Below, in pieces: positions 51,875 through 60,907 of a DNA stretch of 64,000 bases; within the stretch, counting starts at the first letter, position 1, and the number at the start of each line of letters is the position of its first letter. The position numbers and the translations under genes are program-made. Under the pieces are notes generated by a model. That model searched no databases. It saw only the letters and a program-made list of their open reading frames with translations, and was not told the DNA's origin. Origin of the DNA: WTGA01 sp965231865 (lineage in GTDB: Bacteria; Pseudomonadota; Gammaproteobacteria; Arenicellales; Poriferihabitantaceae); NCBI GenBank assembly GCA_965231865.1, contig CBDDOJ010000001.1, positions 310,001 to 374,000 on the forward strand, read 5' to 3'.

Positions 51875-54016
51875 TTATCCTCCATCCCGATCAGTGCCCA
51901 AACCGGATTTTTCCTGGAAGCCTATCTCCGTATACCGCAACACCATGCAGGTGATGTCATCAAATTGCGGCTCACCCCCCACAAATGATTCAACTGCCCC
52001 CACGATATCCCGCACATCTTCACTTGGAGTCTGTTCTGGAAGACCCGCGATGGTCTGCAACAATCTCTCGTCACCAAATTCCTTCAAATCGGAATTGATC
52101 GCTTCGGTCACACCGTCTGTGGTAAAGACCAGTTTTGACCCGGCCTCCAGATCAATACAGGCATCCGTGTACTCAAGGCCACCGAACATGCCCAATGCGA
52201 CACCGCCGGTCAAAGGAAGCATCCTGGCTCCCTGGCTGTCCACCAGAACAGGCGGGTTGTGCCCTCCATTTGCATACAGGAACTGTCCGGTCCGTTCGTC
52301 CAACAAGCCGTAAAACACCGTAATGAACAGCTGCTCGTCATTGTTCTGTTCGAGAAAATCATTGATCGTCGCGAGAAACTCCCCCGGCGCCTGTGCTTGC
52401 CGTGCCGTGCTGCGCATCAGTGTTCGGGCCATCACCGTAAACAAGGCCGCCGGGACGCCCTTGCCTGAAACATCGGCAATCACGACCACAACCCGGTTCT
52501 CGTCCAGCCTGAAAAAATCGTAAAAATCTCCGCCAACCTCCTTGGCCGCTTTCATGTCCCCGGATATGCAGAACCGTGTGGTGGGAGGGGGGTCATCCGG
52601 CAGCAGCGACAGTTGAACCCGGGTCGCGATATCGAGTTCCTTTTGAATGGCAATAAAGGCATTCTTGGCTTCCAGTGCTTCCCTCAGGCTGTAGTTTTGC
52701 TTTTGTACCCGGTCCGACATTTTCTGGAATGCCAGGGCGGTCATTGCAAGACTGCTTCTCCCCTGCTCAAGTACCTGCATGGGATTGTCCATGACTTTTT
52801 CATTCCGGGTGTCCCGGCTATCCTTTGGAGCGGGTTTGATCAACTCCTCCAGCTCGGACAATTCCCCAAGCACTGCTACCCGTTCCCCCTTGTCAAGGGT
52901 GTCCGCAAGCCGGGTCATTTCCCGCCGTATGAAGCGCTCCTGTTTGATACGTTGACGTTGCTGGGAACTGCGGAACCGGGTAATGGCAATGAGATGGGTC
53001 CGAAAAACATTCACAGCAGAAGCAATTCGACCAATTTCATCCTGCCGGTCGGTACTCTCCAGATTGACCTGCAGGTCGCCCCGGGACAACGCGTTCAACA
53101 CCCGCACGCCTCCTGTCAAGGGGGCGAATGACCGGGAAAGATACCAATTCAACGCCAGCAGGGTCAGCACCAGAAATCCTCCCAGTGCCCCGGCGGTGTA
53201 GTACGCGATACGTTCATACTGCCGGGTATATGCTGTCACATCCTTGAACGCCAGCAATCTGGTCACCAAATTACCCAAATCAGCCGTCTGGTCCAGTAAA
53301 ACGAATGAATAGGCCTCCTGGCCGGTCTTGATGGTCTGAAAGGTGTTGATGTTCCGTATATCGATGGAATCCTGCAGACTGTCCCAAAGTGCGGTGGCCT
53401 CTCCCGAGATGAGACGGCCCCGGCGATTGACCAGGATCACGGTAGACCGGGTGATGTGCTCCATTTCCCGAATCGCTTCCTCGATATCGGTCGCATAGAC
53501 GGCCAGGCCGACCACACGGGAAAACAGCTGAAGCGGGATTGCGACCACCACGGAAATGTTGTGTTGCTGATCGTTTCCGATGCCGCGGACAACCTGCCCG
53601 TCTTCGATCATGGCCTTGACTTTCGAGGGGGAAATGATGGGGCTTTGAAAAACACTCGGCAGGGAGGAGTAAAGAAGCCCCCCTTCCCGGTTCAGGATAT
53701 CCAGCCGGTCGGCAATTCCCTGGGCCTGGAGATTCGAGAACAGCTGTGTGCCGAGGCGCTGGATAGTCGCCCGCTCACCCCTGGCAACCGAAACGGCAAG
53801 TTGCGGATTCCCACTGGCCATGGCCTGGTATTCGTTCATCCGATTCACCAGGTGGTTGATTGTGTTGTCCCATAACGCACGTTGATCCGCAACCACCTTT
53901 TCTGAGAATTGCGAGGTCAGCAGCTGTTCCCGTTCCAGCGCAGCGACCACAAAACTCAGACAGACGACAATAAATGCCAGGGAAATAAATAAACTGATTC
54001 GGGTACGAAGGAGCAT
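51875..54016 (-). CDS. SpoIIE-type PP2C phosphatase with sensor and HAMP
   Basis: A 713-residue membrane phosphatase. TM1 at about 7-27, an extracytoplasmic sensor domain to about 275 (SVVVAIPLQLFSRVVGLAVY suggests a Cache-like fold), TM2 at about 273-296 (YYTAGALGGFLVLTLLALNW), HAMP at about 297-350 (LNALSRGDLQVNLESTDRQD), a coiled-coil linker to about 470, then the PPM/SpoIIE domain: AAKEVGGDFYDFF (about 485-497), VVIADVSGKGVPAALF (about 505-520), VFTTDGVTEA (about 625-634) and FDDITCMVL (about 683-691) bind the metals. It should dephosphorylate the STAS protein. Located 30 bases after the binding-protein gene. Confidence 0.9.
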   Translation of the reverse strand: MLLRTRISLFISLAFIVVCLSFVVAALEREQLLTSQFSEKVVADQRALWDNTINHLVNRMNEYQAMASGNPQLAVSVARGERATIQRLGTQLFSNLQAQGIADRLDILNREGGLLYSSLPSVFQSPIISPSKVKAMIEDGQVVRGIGNDQQHNISVVVAIPLQLFSRVVGLAVYATDIEEAIREMEHITRSTVILVNRRGRLISGEATALWDSLQDSIDIRNINTFQTIKTGQEAYSFVLLDQTADLGNLVTRLLAFKDVTAYTRQYERIAYYTAGALGGFLVLTLLALNWYLSRSFAPLTGGVRVLNALSRGDLQVNLESTDRQDEIGRIASAVNVFRTHLIAITRFRSSQQRQRIKQERFIRREMTRLADTLDKGERVAVLGELSELEELIKPAPKDSRDTRNEKVMDNPMQVLEQGRSSLAMTALAFQKMSDRVQKQNYSLREALEAKNAFIAIQKELDIATRVQLSLLPDDPPPTTRFCISGDMKAAKEVGGDFYDFFRLDENRVVVVIADVSGKGVPAALFTVMARTLMRSTARQAQAPGEFLATINDFLEQNNDEQLFITVFYGLLDERTGQFLYANGGHNPPVLVDSQGARMLPLTGGVALGMFGGLEYTDACIDLEAGSKLVFTTDGVTEAINSDLKEFGDERLLQTIAGLPEQTPSEDVRDIVGAVESFVGGEPQFDDITCMVLRYTEIGFQEKSGLGTDRDGG

Positions 54017-54046
54017 GTCGGTGTGGGCGGAGTCCTGGTCAGATCA

Positions 54047-55066
54047 TCAACGGTCCGGGCTGGTCTTGAAATCAGCAATTGAAATCATTTTCATTGGCGG
54101 ATAAATACCCACCTCATGAACCACATCAATGTTAATCCACAGTTTGTACCGTGCAAGTTGTGCCACCGGCAAATCCTGCGAATCCTGCTTTCCCACCAGG
54201 ATTCTTTCCGCCTGAAGCCCCGCAAGCTTTCCAAGGGTATAGTAGTCGGTGACCAGCCCGAACATGGCCCGGGAATTCTTGAGCGGGGCCTGGGAGGAGG
54301 CAAAGGTGGGAAGACCGGCAGCGATTGCTTCGGAAGTGTAGGCGTTGGCATGACTGACCAGGAACGAGTCCGGCCCCATGTAAAGAAGATCCGCCCCCTG
54401 GTCCTTGGCGGACTGGATCAGGGCCGGGATCTGTTCGGGGTCCGGCCGGCCATTGTCAAGCAGGGGGACCGGGAGTTCGATCAGATTCATGTCGAACGCC
54501 CGGATATCCCGCTGCAGTTCCTCCACATTGACCCGGGAGTTGCTGGCATTCGGCTCATAGATAACCGCTATATTTCTGAATTTTCCGTATGTTTCGATGG
54601 TTTTGAGTTGTGCCGAAACCGAAGGCAGAAATGTGACACCGGTGGCCGGCCTTCCCGGGCTTTCAAGGGTGGCAACGATTCCTGACTGAAGCGGGTAGGA
54701 GACCATTACAAAGACACCGGGAATCTCCCGCACATAGGCCTCCGGTGTCCCGGTTTCCAGCTTCCCGATAATACTGCTGGTTGTGACCGTTCCCCAGGTA
54801 TACACGAGGTCGGGCTGTACACGATTGATCTCTTCGACGACCCCGGGTGCATTGCCGCGATCAAGGTTGAGATTCCGAATGGTGAGGCGGTAGGGAATCC
54901 CGCGGCGATCGAGATAATCGCGGAAACCGTCTTCCACCTCGGTTTCACCCCGCCACAATACGGCAAAAATCTCAAAGGGGTCCCCGGCCTCCTGCGCCAT
55001 GGCAAGGGAAGGCAGCCAGGCAAAACACATCAGCCATACCGCACAGATTCGAATCGCCCTGTTCAT
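54047..55066 (-). CDS. ABC-type periplasmic binding protein, orphan
   Basis: A 339-residue ABC_sub_bind (TrpX-like/COG2984) protein. The ATG at 55066 overlaps the stop of the upstream MFS fusion and starts a signal peptide (RAIRICAVWLMCFAWLPSLA). The mature domain shows FAVLWRGETEVEDGFRDYLD (about 33-52), LVYTWGTVTTSSIIGKLETG (about 85-104) and GADLLYMGPDSFLVSHANAY (about 225-244). Its own permease and ATPase genes are absent here. In this operon it probably delivers a ligand to the neighbouring sensor domains rather than to a transporter. A longer frame to 55228 is a shadow in the preceding gene. Confidence 0.85.
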   Translation of the reverse strand: MNRAIRICAVWLMCFAWLPSLAMAQEAGDPFEIFAVLWRGETEVEDGFRDYLDRRGIPYRLTIRNLNLDRGNAPGVVEEINRVQPDLVYTWGTVTTSSIIGKLETGTPEAYVREIPGVFVMVSYPLQSGIVATLESPGRPATGVTFLPSVSAQLKTIETYGKFRNIAVIYEPNASNSRVNVEELQRDIRAFDMNLIELPVPLLDNGRPDPEQIPALIQSAKDQGADLLYMGPDSFLVSHANAYTSEAIAAGLPTFASSQAPLKNSRAMFGLVTDYYTLGKLAGLQAERILVGKQDSQDLPVAQLARYKLWINIDVVHEVGIYPPMKMISIADFKTSPDR

Positions 55067-57204
55067 GACTGTCTTCCCTGTCGCGCGGTGCGTGCCGCAT
55101 TGCGCCGGGGGCCAATCAAGGCCAGGCCATGCAGGACGGCGCAGACCAGAATGAAGCCCCCCATCATCACCATGGCCTGTGAAAACCCGAGGTAGAGGAC
55201 CAGCACTGCCGAAACAATGGGGCCGCATGCCAGGCCCAGTTGTTCCATCAATCCAAAGGCCCGGGTTGCCGGCAACGGCCCCGTCGTCCCGCGGTGTTTT
55301 TCGCCCACCACCTCAACCACCGCCCGGGCCGGCGAAAACAGGATTCCATGCCCGACTCCCATCAACAGGACGGTGACGGCCATGGTTGCGGTTGCACTGC
55401 CGAAAACCGGCCCAAGCAAAGTCAAAACGCAGCCGGACCCGGAAATCGCCGCACCCAGTACAAGCCGCTGCTCGGGGTTCCCGGGCAGGCGGCACAAAAC
55501 CGGGGTGATGGCGATGTTGGCCAGTCCGTACAGCATGATGACCCACCCGATGGTGGAGGGTCCATTTCCAAGCTCATTCAGGTAAAGAGGAACCAGGAAA
55601 AACAGGATTCCGGTCAACATGAGCCTGGCCGGGATTGCGGCCAGGCAGGACACCCTGGCGAACCGGGTATCCGCCATCAGGGTCCGCCAGCCATTCAGGT
55701 CGATCCGGGCAGACGGGAAATGTTCCCTTTTCCCCCCATGATCATCCAGCATATAAAACACGATCATTCCGGAAACAGCCGCGATGGCAGCACTGATCAG
55801 GAAGGTGACCTCAAATCCGATGCGTCCCGCAATGATCGCCCCGAGTGGCGGACCACATAGCATGGCGACAAAAACCGTCCCGGAAAGCATCGGCAGACCG
55901 GTCCCCCGGCCGGGTTCGGGAACATGGCTGTGGACCCATGCCTGGGACGCAACGAACATCAATCCGAATCCGGCACCCGACAACAGGCGCCACACCACGA
56001 AATCATAATACGTCTGTGTGAGGAAAACCCCGATAAAACCGGATACGGTCAACCCGACACCCAGCAGGAACACCCGCCGTGGACCTATCCGGTCTGAAAG
56101 CCCTCCTCCCACCGGGGTGCAAAGCATGGCCGCAACCATAAAGAGGGTAATCGGAAGACCCACCAGCAACTCCACCGAAATTCCCGGTTCATTGGGGACA
56201 TGGCTGGCAGCCAGCAGGGGCAAGAATGAGCGGGACAGCTCTTCGGCAAAAAAGAACAGCAACAGGGGGGCACGGATCTGGGCCGCTGAGCGGACTCTCA
56301 AATTCAGAATCTGACCTGAATTGAATTTTTTCTCCAGGCGGCCATGGACGCGCTGGACCTTCAGGGCAATCTTTTCATCTATCTGTGCATTTTTGATTTC
56401 CTGTGCCTCAAACGAAAAGTCCTCATAACGCTGTACCAGGTTACCCATGAGAAGGTTGAACCGGGAAAAAACCCCCCCGACCCCATCCATCACCGGGATT
56501 ATGAGCCGATTCGCAAAATTGCCCCGGGCACCTTCCTTCAGGGCGGACTGGAAACGTCGCAACGGTTCGGAAATACGCATTCCGACGAAAAACAGGATCA
56601 ATTCAAACGCGATCACCCCGGTGACAGCCATCACAGTCAGTATCTCAAACAATACTTCGGACAGTCTGTTTCTCACATACCTGGCACTGACCCCCACATG
56701 CAGGACGGTGCTGACCTGGCCGTCTGCCAGCACGGGGAACGTCAGGTCGATATATCCGTCGAATTCCGTCTGATGTCCGGGTTCGGGGATCGTTTCCGGC
56801 AGGTGGGGGGGGATGCTTTCCAGGAAGTCATCGGCCCGGCCCCGGACGTACAGGAGACGATTGTCGGGTCGAACCAGCGCGAGATACTCAATATCGTGAT
56901 TGAGCGCCAGCGTCCGGTCAAAGAACTCATCCATGCCCACCAGCTTGTCAACCGGTATGCCGATGCCGTGGATGGCAAAGCCGATCTGGTCCACGAGTGA
57001 CTGGCCAACCGCGACCGCCTTTTGGTTAAGCTGCGGTTTGAGTTCCTTCTCGAATCCCTCCAGTGAAAACCAGGCAAACGCAGCTTGGCCAACCAGCAAC
57101 AGGGCAATCGAAAAAACAACCAGCTTCCCCAGCATTCCCTGTGACGGGGCCAGTCCGGGTCCAGTTCCCTGTGAATCAATGGAGGGGGGGCGGACCGGGC
57201 TCAC
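55063..57204 (-). CDS. Sensor-HAMP domain fused to MFS transporter
   Basis: A 713-residue fusion. TM1 (about 26-45) and an extracytoplasmic sensor (46-185; QLNQKAVAVGQSLVDQIGF, ILTVMAVTG around TM2 at 188-210) resemble receptor input domains, followed by HAMP (about 211-262) and a linker, then a twelve-helix MFS carrier (about 315-700; DRIGPRRVFLLGVGLTVSG is the A-motif loop at about 375-393). In ordinary transducers HAMP feeds a kinase or cyclase; here it would feed a carrier, or the carrier would be the sensor. The GTG at 57204 overlaps the previous stop (GTGA) and its own stop overlaps the next gene. Confidence 0.85.
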   Translation of the reverse strand: MSPVRPPSIDSQGTGPGLAPSQGMLGKLVVFSIALLLVGQAAFAWFSLEGFEKELKPQLNQKAVAVGQSLVDQIGFAIHGIGIPVDKLVGMDEFFDRTLALNHDIEYLALVRPDNRLLYVRGRADDFLESIPPHLPETIPEPGHQTEFDGYIDLTFPVLADGQVSTVLHVGVSARYVRNRLSEVLFEILTVMAVTGVIAFELILFFVGMRISEPLRRFQSALKEGARGNFANRLIIPVMDGVGGVFSRFNLLMGNLVQRYEDFSFEAQEIKNAQIDEKIALKVQRVHGRLEKKFNSGQILNLRVRSAAQIRAPLLLFFFAEELSRSFLPLLAASHVPNEPGISVELLVGLPITLFMVAAMLCTPVGGGLSDRIGPRRVFLLGVGLTVSGFIGVFLTQTYYDFVVWRLLSGAGFGLMFVASQAWVHSHVPEPGRGTGLPMLSGTVFVAMLCGPPLGAIIAGRIGFEVTFLISAAIAAVSGMIVFYMLDDHGGKREHFPSARIDLNGWRTLMADTRFARVSCLAAIPARLMLTGILFFLVPLYLNELGNGPSTIGWVIMLYGLANIAITPVLCRLPGNPEQRLVLGAAISGSGCVLTLLGPVFGSATATMAVTVLLMGVGHGILFSPARAVVEVVGEKHRGTTGPLPATRAFGLMEQLGLACGPIVSAVLVLYLGFSQAMVMMGGFILVCAVLHGLALIGPRRNAARTARQGRQS

Positions 57205-57989
57205 TGCAATCCCTCTTCATCCAGCTTCCTGATCTCCTCGGTGGCGGCATGGATCTCATCATTGGAACCAAAGACGCTTTGGGAAAAGGCCACCAGTTCC
57301 GGACATTCCGTTTTGACCAGCGCCAGGGCTTCCCCGTCGCGACAATCGCCAATGACCTCATCCAGCGCGCTCTTCAGGTCTTCCTCGCGGCGACGCTGGG
57401 TGCGCAGCAGGAGCACCATGCCCCCCATGCTGACCAGGGCCGTCCCCAGTATTATCACGGCGGACATGACCAGGACCCGAGACGACTGACTGGTGACACT
57501 GCCATCCAGAAACGCGCGGGAATATCGAAGGGCAAGGGAACCGGTATGCTGTCCAAGATTGTTATGCAGTAGGGCACCCACGACTCCCGCATCAATTTCC
57601 AGTATGCTCCAGACCTGCCGGCTCTGGTTATCCTGCCCGGCATCCAGCCATTTTTCAGTCACCAGGTCGCCGATAAAACTGGGGTCCGTGCTGAACAGCA
57701 CGACCCCATCCGGGTCAAAGACCTCAATGGAGAGAATCTGTTCATCCGTCGCCATGATTGAATCCAGTATTTCGGATTCATGCTGCATATCGGCCAGGAA
57801 CAGCCCCAGGTCCAGCTGGGTTTCAATTTCCTGCCGGATATCGTTCACGATAAACTCAAACCGGGAGGCCAGGAAGTCAAAGAGCGTACTTTCGTACTTG
57901 TGAAGGCTCAGCATTGCGGTGGTTGCAATGCCACAACCCAGAATGAGGGTGATCACCATGGCAATCCGGGGAGCGAATCCCAGTTTCAT
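57201..57989 (-). CDS. Membrane-anchored sensor-like protein
   Basis: A 262-residue protein with TM1 (about 9-29, IAMVITLILGCGIATTAMLS), an extracytoplasmic domain (about 30-168; ILSIEVFDPDGVVLFSTDPS resembles a Cache fold), TM2 (about 169-195, VLVMSAVIILGTALVSMGGM) and a short cytoplasmic tail (196-262) with no recognised output domain. First gene of the operon; its stop overlaps the MFS fusion start by 4 bases. It may be a ligand-binding partner for the fusion or the SpoIIE protein. I do not recognise a specific family. Confidence 0.75.
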   Translation of the reverse strand: MKLGFAPRIAMVITLILGCGIATTAMLSLHKYESTLFDFLASRFEFIVNDIRQEIETQLDLGLFLADMQHESEILDSIMATDEQILSIEVFDPDGVVLFSTDPSFIGDLVTEKWLDAGQDNQSRQVWSILEIDAGVVGALLHNNLGQHTGSLALRYSRAFLDGSVTSQSSRVLVMSAVIILGTALVSMGGMVLLLRTQRRREEDLKSALDEVIGDCRDGEALALVKTECPELVAFSQSVFGSNDEIHAATEEIRKLDEEGLQ

Positions 57990-58330
57990 GGCTTAACCCT
58001 CATGACCGGGTTTTCACTGCGGACCGGGTCGCCGGAACCCGGACCAACGGGCAGGGGATGGGCCCTTCGCCCGGCCTGTCAGTGCACTTGCATCGGAATA
58101 CATTGCCCTCTCCCCACAACCGGTTTCAGTTTGCTGTCCAGGTATCCGGGTCGCACCGCCCGAAAAACGGGACGATGAGCGGGAACCGATACCATGCATT
58201 TTGCTCTGATGCCGAGTGGTTGATACTCGAATATCCGGCTGCATGTTATTGGATTTGACCCCATCAATCCTCACTTTTGGTTTTTGCAGGCAATCTTTTC
58301 CTGGGAACACCGTGATACCTGACCACCATT
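57990..58330. other. Gap upstream of the sensor operon
   Basis: About 340 bases that should hold the operon promoter (minus strand). I see no convincing promoter, repeat or gene. Confidence 0.4.
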
Positions 58331-58501
58331 CTACCAATTTTTGGGGCTTCTATACTCGCAATTGACAAAATCAAGACGCATATCTTCCTGACGGATCATT
58401 GAGGTTGCCAACGCAAGCGCCTCTCCCGCGTCCAATGGCCCGGGGCCAAACCATTCAATGCGGCATTTCAGCTTTTTGTTGTGTCCCGGGGCAACAACCA
58501 T
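58331..58501 (-). CDS. Small ORF, 56 residues, hypothetical
   Basis: The ATG at 58501 is preceded by CCGGAGCACCCGGG (GGAG about 9 bases upstream) and the frame ends in TAG at 58331. The product includes KLKCRIEWFGPGPLDAGEAL and then ALATSMIRQEDMRLDFVNCE, with a protein-like composition. I do not recognise it. The 280-base region to the right (58502-58785) holds nothing I can identify. Confidence 0.3.
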   Translation of the reverse strand: MVVAPGHNKKLKCRIEWFGPGPLDAGEALALATSMIRQEDMRLDFVNCEYRSPKNW

Positions 58502-58785
58502 CCCGGGTGCTCCGGTGATTTATGCCTCGAATTGTAAACAGTTTGGTTGTCAACAAATGCTCAGGTGGTCCTTATCGTTGGTCAGGCTGAAGAGATCATC
58601 CTCCAACTTTATTCATGCACCACTCGCAGGGTGTCGTCGTGACAGCAGGTGATGGCCCCGCTTGGGCAGGAGACCGCTATTCGGATAAGAACATGGTCCG
58701 CCCCGGAAAATCGTGCGGGAGCCTGATCCTCTCATGACAACGGTTGTCTCTGCACCGGCCCCCGGAATCTCCATGCACACCGGAT

Positions 58786-60822
58786 TCAAATTCTTGAACC
58801 AACCTCACAGCCCTGCTCAATCGCAATCCGGGCATCGAGTCGGACCGCATTTCTTGCCCCGCCGACGAGATGCACGCACCCTTCGGGAAAAACGCTTCGG
58901 AGGTCCCCGTACAGATCGTTTTCCGGTTCCTGTCCGATACAGACAATGATCGAATCCGCCGGGAGGAATCGATGCGTGCCCTGATGAACCATCCGGATTC
59001 CATCTTCTTCAATTTGCAGACAACCCGCCCCGGTTAAAATTTCAACTCCCTGTTTCTGGAGCTGTAACCGATGCGCCCACCCGGTGGTCTTGCCCAGGGT
59101 CTTTCCCGGGGGGCCGTCCCTGCGTTGCAGCATCCACACCTGTCTTGGAGGGACAAAAGGTGCCGGGACCATCAAGGACCCGGGGCTTTCAAAATCCGGG
59201 TCCACGCCCCAGAACCTGAACCACTTTTCCCGGTCCCCGTGCATGTTTCCACTCAGATAGGCGGCCACATCGAACGCGATCCCGCCCGCCCCGATAATGA
59301 CGGCCCTTGAACCCGCCCTGGACCGGCCGGAAAGGATGTCCTGATAACCCGAAACCAGATTCCTGCCTGCCCCCGGAATGTGTATCCGCCGCGCCTTGAC
59401 CCCCGTGGCAACAATCACCTCATCAAAGTTTTTCGCAAATCCCGCATCGTCGATACTTTCGGATGTCAGCCGGGTATCCAGGTGCACCGTGACCTCGTGC
59501 CGGGTGTTCATGGCCTGGAAATAATCGATGGTTTTCTGGTACTCCTCCTTGCCGGGAACCTCCCTGGCAAGGGTGAATTGCCCCCCGATTTCCGAAGAAG
59601 CCTCGAACATCGTGACACGATGTCCCCGGCGGGCACTGACCGCCGCGGCGGCCATACCCGCGGGACCCGCACCGATGACCGCCACCCGTTTCGCTGTACC
59701 GGCTCTTGCATAGTGTATCCTGGTTTCATGGACGGCCCGGGGATTCACCATGCAGGTGGCGGTCTTTCCCACGAATATCCGGTCCAGACAGGCCTGGTTG
59801 CAGGCAATGCAGGCGTTGATCTCCCGGGCCCGCCCCTTCCTGGATTTCTGCACGAACCGGGCATCCGCCAAAAAAGGTCTTGCCAGAGACACAAGGTCGC
59901 AGCTTCCCGTGCCCAGAAGCTGTTCCGCCTGTTCAGGGGTATTGATCCGGTTTGTGGCGATGACGGGGACCGACACCCTTTTCCTGAGCTTGGATGCCGC
60001 GGAAGCGAACACGCCGGGCGGTACCGCACTGGATATCGTCGGGATGCGCGCCTCGTGCCAGCCAATGCCGCAGTTAAACATCGTGACACCCGAGACTTCC
60101 AGGGCCGCGGCCAGGGCGGCTATTTCCGTCCAGTCCGATCCCCCCTCAACCAGGTCGGCGACGGAAATCCGGAAGATGACCATGAACGCCTTCCCCACCG
60201 CTTGCCGCACACTTCGGCAAACCTCCAGCGCCAGACGCATCCGGTTCTCGAGGTTTCCACCCCATTCATCCCTTCGCCGGTTGGTTCTTTTGCACAGAAA
60301 CTGGTTAATGAAATACCCCTCCGACCCCATGATTTCCACACCGTCATATCCGGCATCCTGGGCCAGGACCGCACAACGGGAAAAATCTGTGATTTGTTTC
60401 CGTATTTCCGGACGGGACAGCTCATGGGGGACATGTTGACTGATCCGGGCACGTATGGGAGACGCTGAAACGATACGGTCGTGATGGCCATACCGTCCCG
60501 CATGGAGAATCTGCAGGCAAATCTTTCCTCCCTTTTCATGGACAGCCCGAGTGATCTGACGATGCCTGGCACATTCCATCCGTGAGTTCAGCTTCCCCGC
60601 GTTTTCCGCGAGCCGTCCTTCCTCGTTGGGACTGATCCCTCCGGTCACGATCAGACCGGGCCCTCCTTCACGGACCCTCTCCGAGAAGAAAAAGGCAAGA
60701 CGATCATACTGGTCCAGCCGGTCTTCCAACCCGGTGTGCATGGAACCCATTACGATACGGTTTTCCAGAACAGTGAATCCCAGGTCCAGCGGTGTAAAGA
60801 TATTCGGATAGTGCATCGTCAA
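58786..60822 (-). CDS. fadH: 2,4-dienoyl-CoA reductase
   Basis: A 678-residue NADPH 2,4-dienoyl-CoA reductase, the E. coli FadH type, for beta-oxidation of unsaturated fatty acids. It has an FMN TIM barrel (1-330; ENRIVMGSMHTGLED), a 4Fe-4S cluster with the Cys pattern of CIACNQACLDRIFVGK (about 336-351) and MVNPRAVHET, then FAD and NADPH domains (RVAVIGAGPAGMAAAAVSAR at about 380-399; AVIIGAGGIAFDVA at about 500-513). The catalytic Tyr and His are in EGYFINQF (about 163-170) and GIGWHEARIPTISS (about 252-265). The downstream 4Fe-4S cysteines are complete. Related trimethylamine-dehydrogenase-like enzymes exist, but the match to FadH is close. Confidence 0.92.
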   Translation of the reverse strand: MTMHYPNIFTPLDLGFTVLENRIVMGSMHTGLEDRLDQYDRLAFFFSERVREGGPGLIVTGGISPNEEGRLAENAGKLNSRMECARHRQITRAVHEKGGKICLQILHAGRYGHHDRIVSASPIRARISQHVPHELSRPEIRKQITDFSRCAVLAQDAGYDGVEIMGSEGYFINQFLCKRTNRRRDEWGGNLENRMRLALEVCRSVRQAVGKAFMVIFRISVADLVEGGSDWTEIAALAAALEVSGVTMFNCGIGWHEARIPTISSAVPPGVFASAASKLRKRVSVPVIATNRINTPEQAEQLLGTGSCDLVSLARPFLADARFVQKSRKGRAREINACIACNQACLDRIFVGKTATCMVNPRAVHETRIHYARAGTAKRVAVIGAGPAGMAAAAVSARRGHRVTMFEASSEIGGQFTLAREVPGKEEYQKTIDYFQAMNTRHEVTVHLDTRLTSESIDDAGFAKNFDEVIVATGVKARRIHIPGAGRNLVSGYQDILSGRSRAGSRAVIIGAGGIAFDVAAYLSGNMHGDREKWFRFWGVDPDFESPGSLMVPAPFVPPRQVWMLQRRDGPPGKTLGKTTGWAHRLQLQKQGVEILTGAGCLQIEEDGIRMVHQGTHRFLPADSIIVCIGQEPENDLYGDLRSVFPEGCVHLVGGARNAVRLDARIAIEQGCEVGSRI

Positions 60823-60907
60823 TGCCCGAATGAGCCGTCCCGGCCTTCAAAGATCCGGAAAAACCATGAAAGCGTTCTGGCGGGATGCATCCAGTCCTTC
60901 CCTGAAG

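Noticed and set aside
59380..60468. 362-codon plus-strand ORF opposite fadH
   Set aside because: Antisense to fadH, whose motifs are unambiguous.
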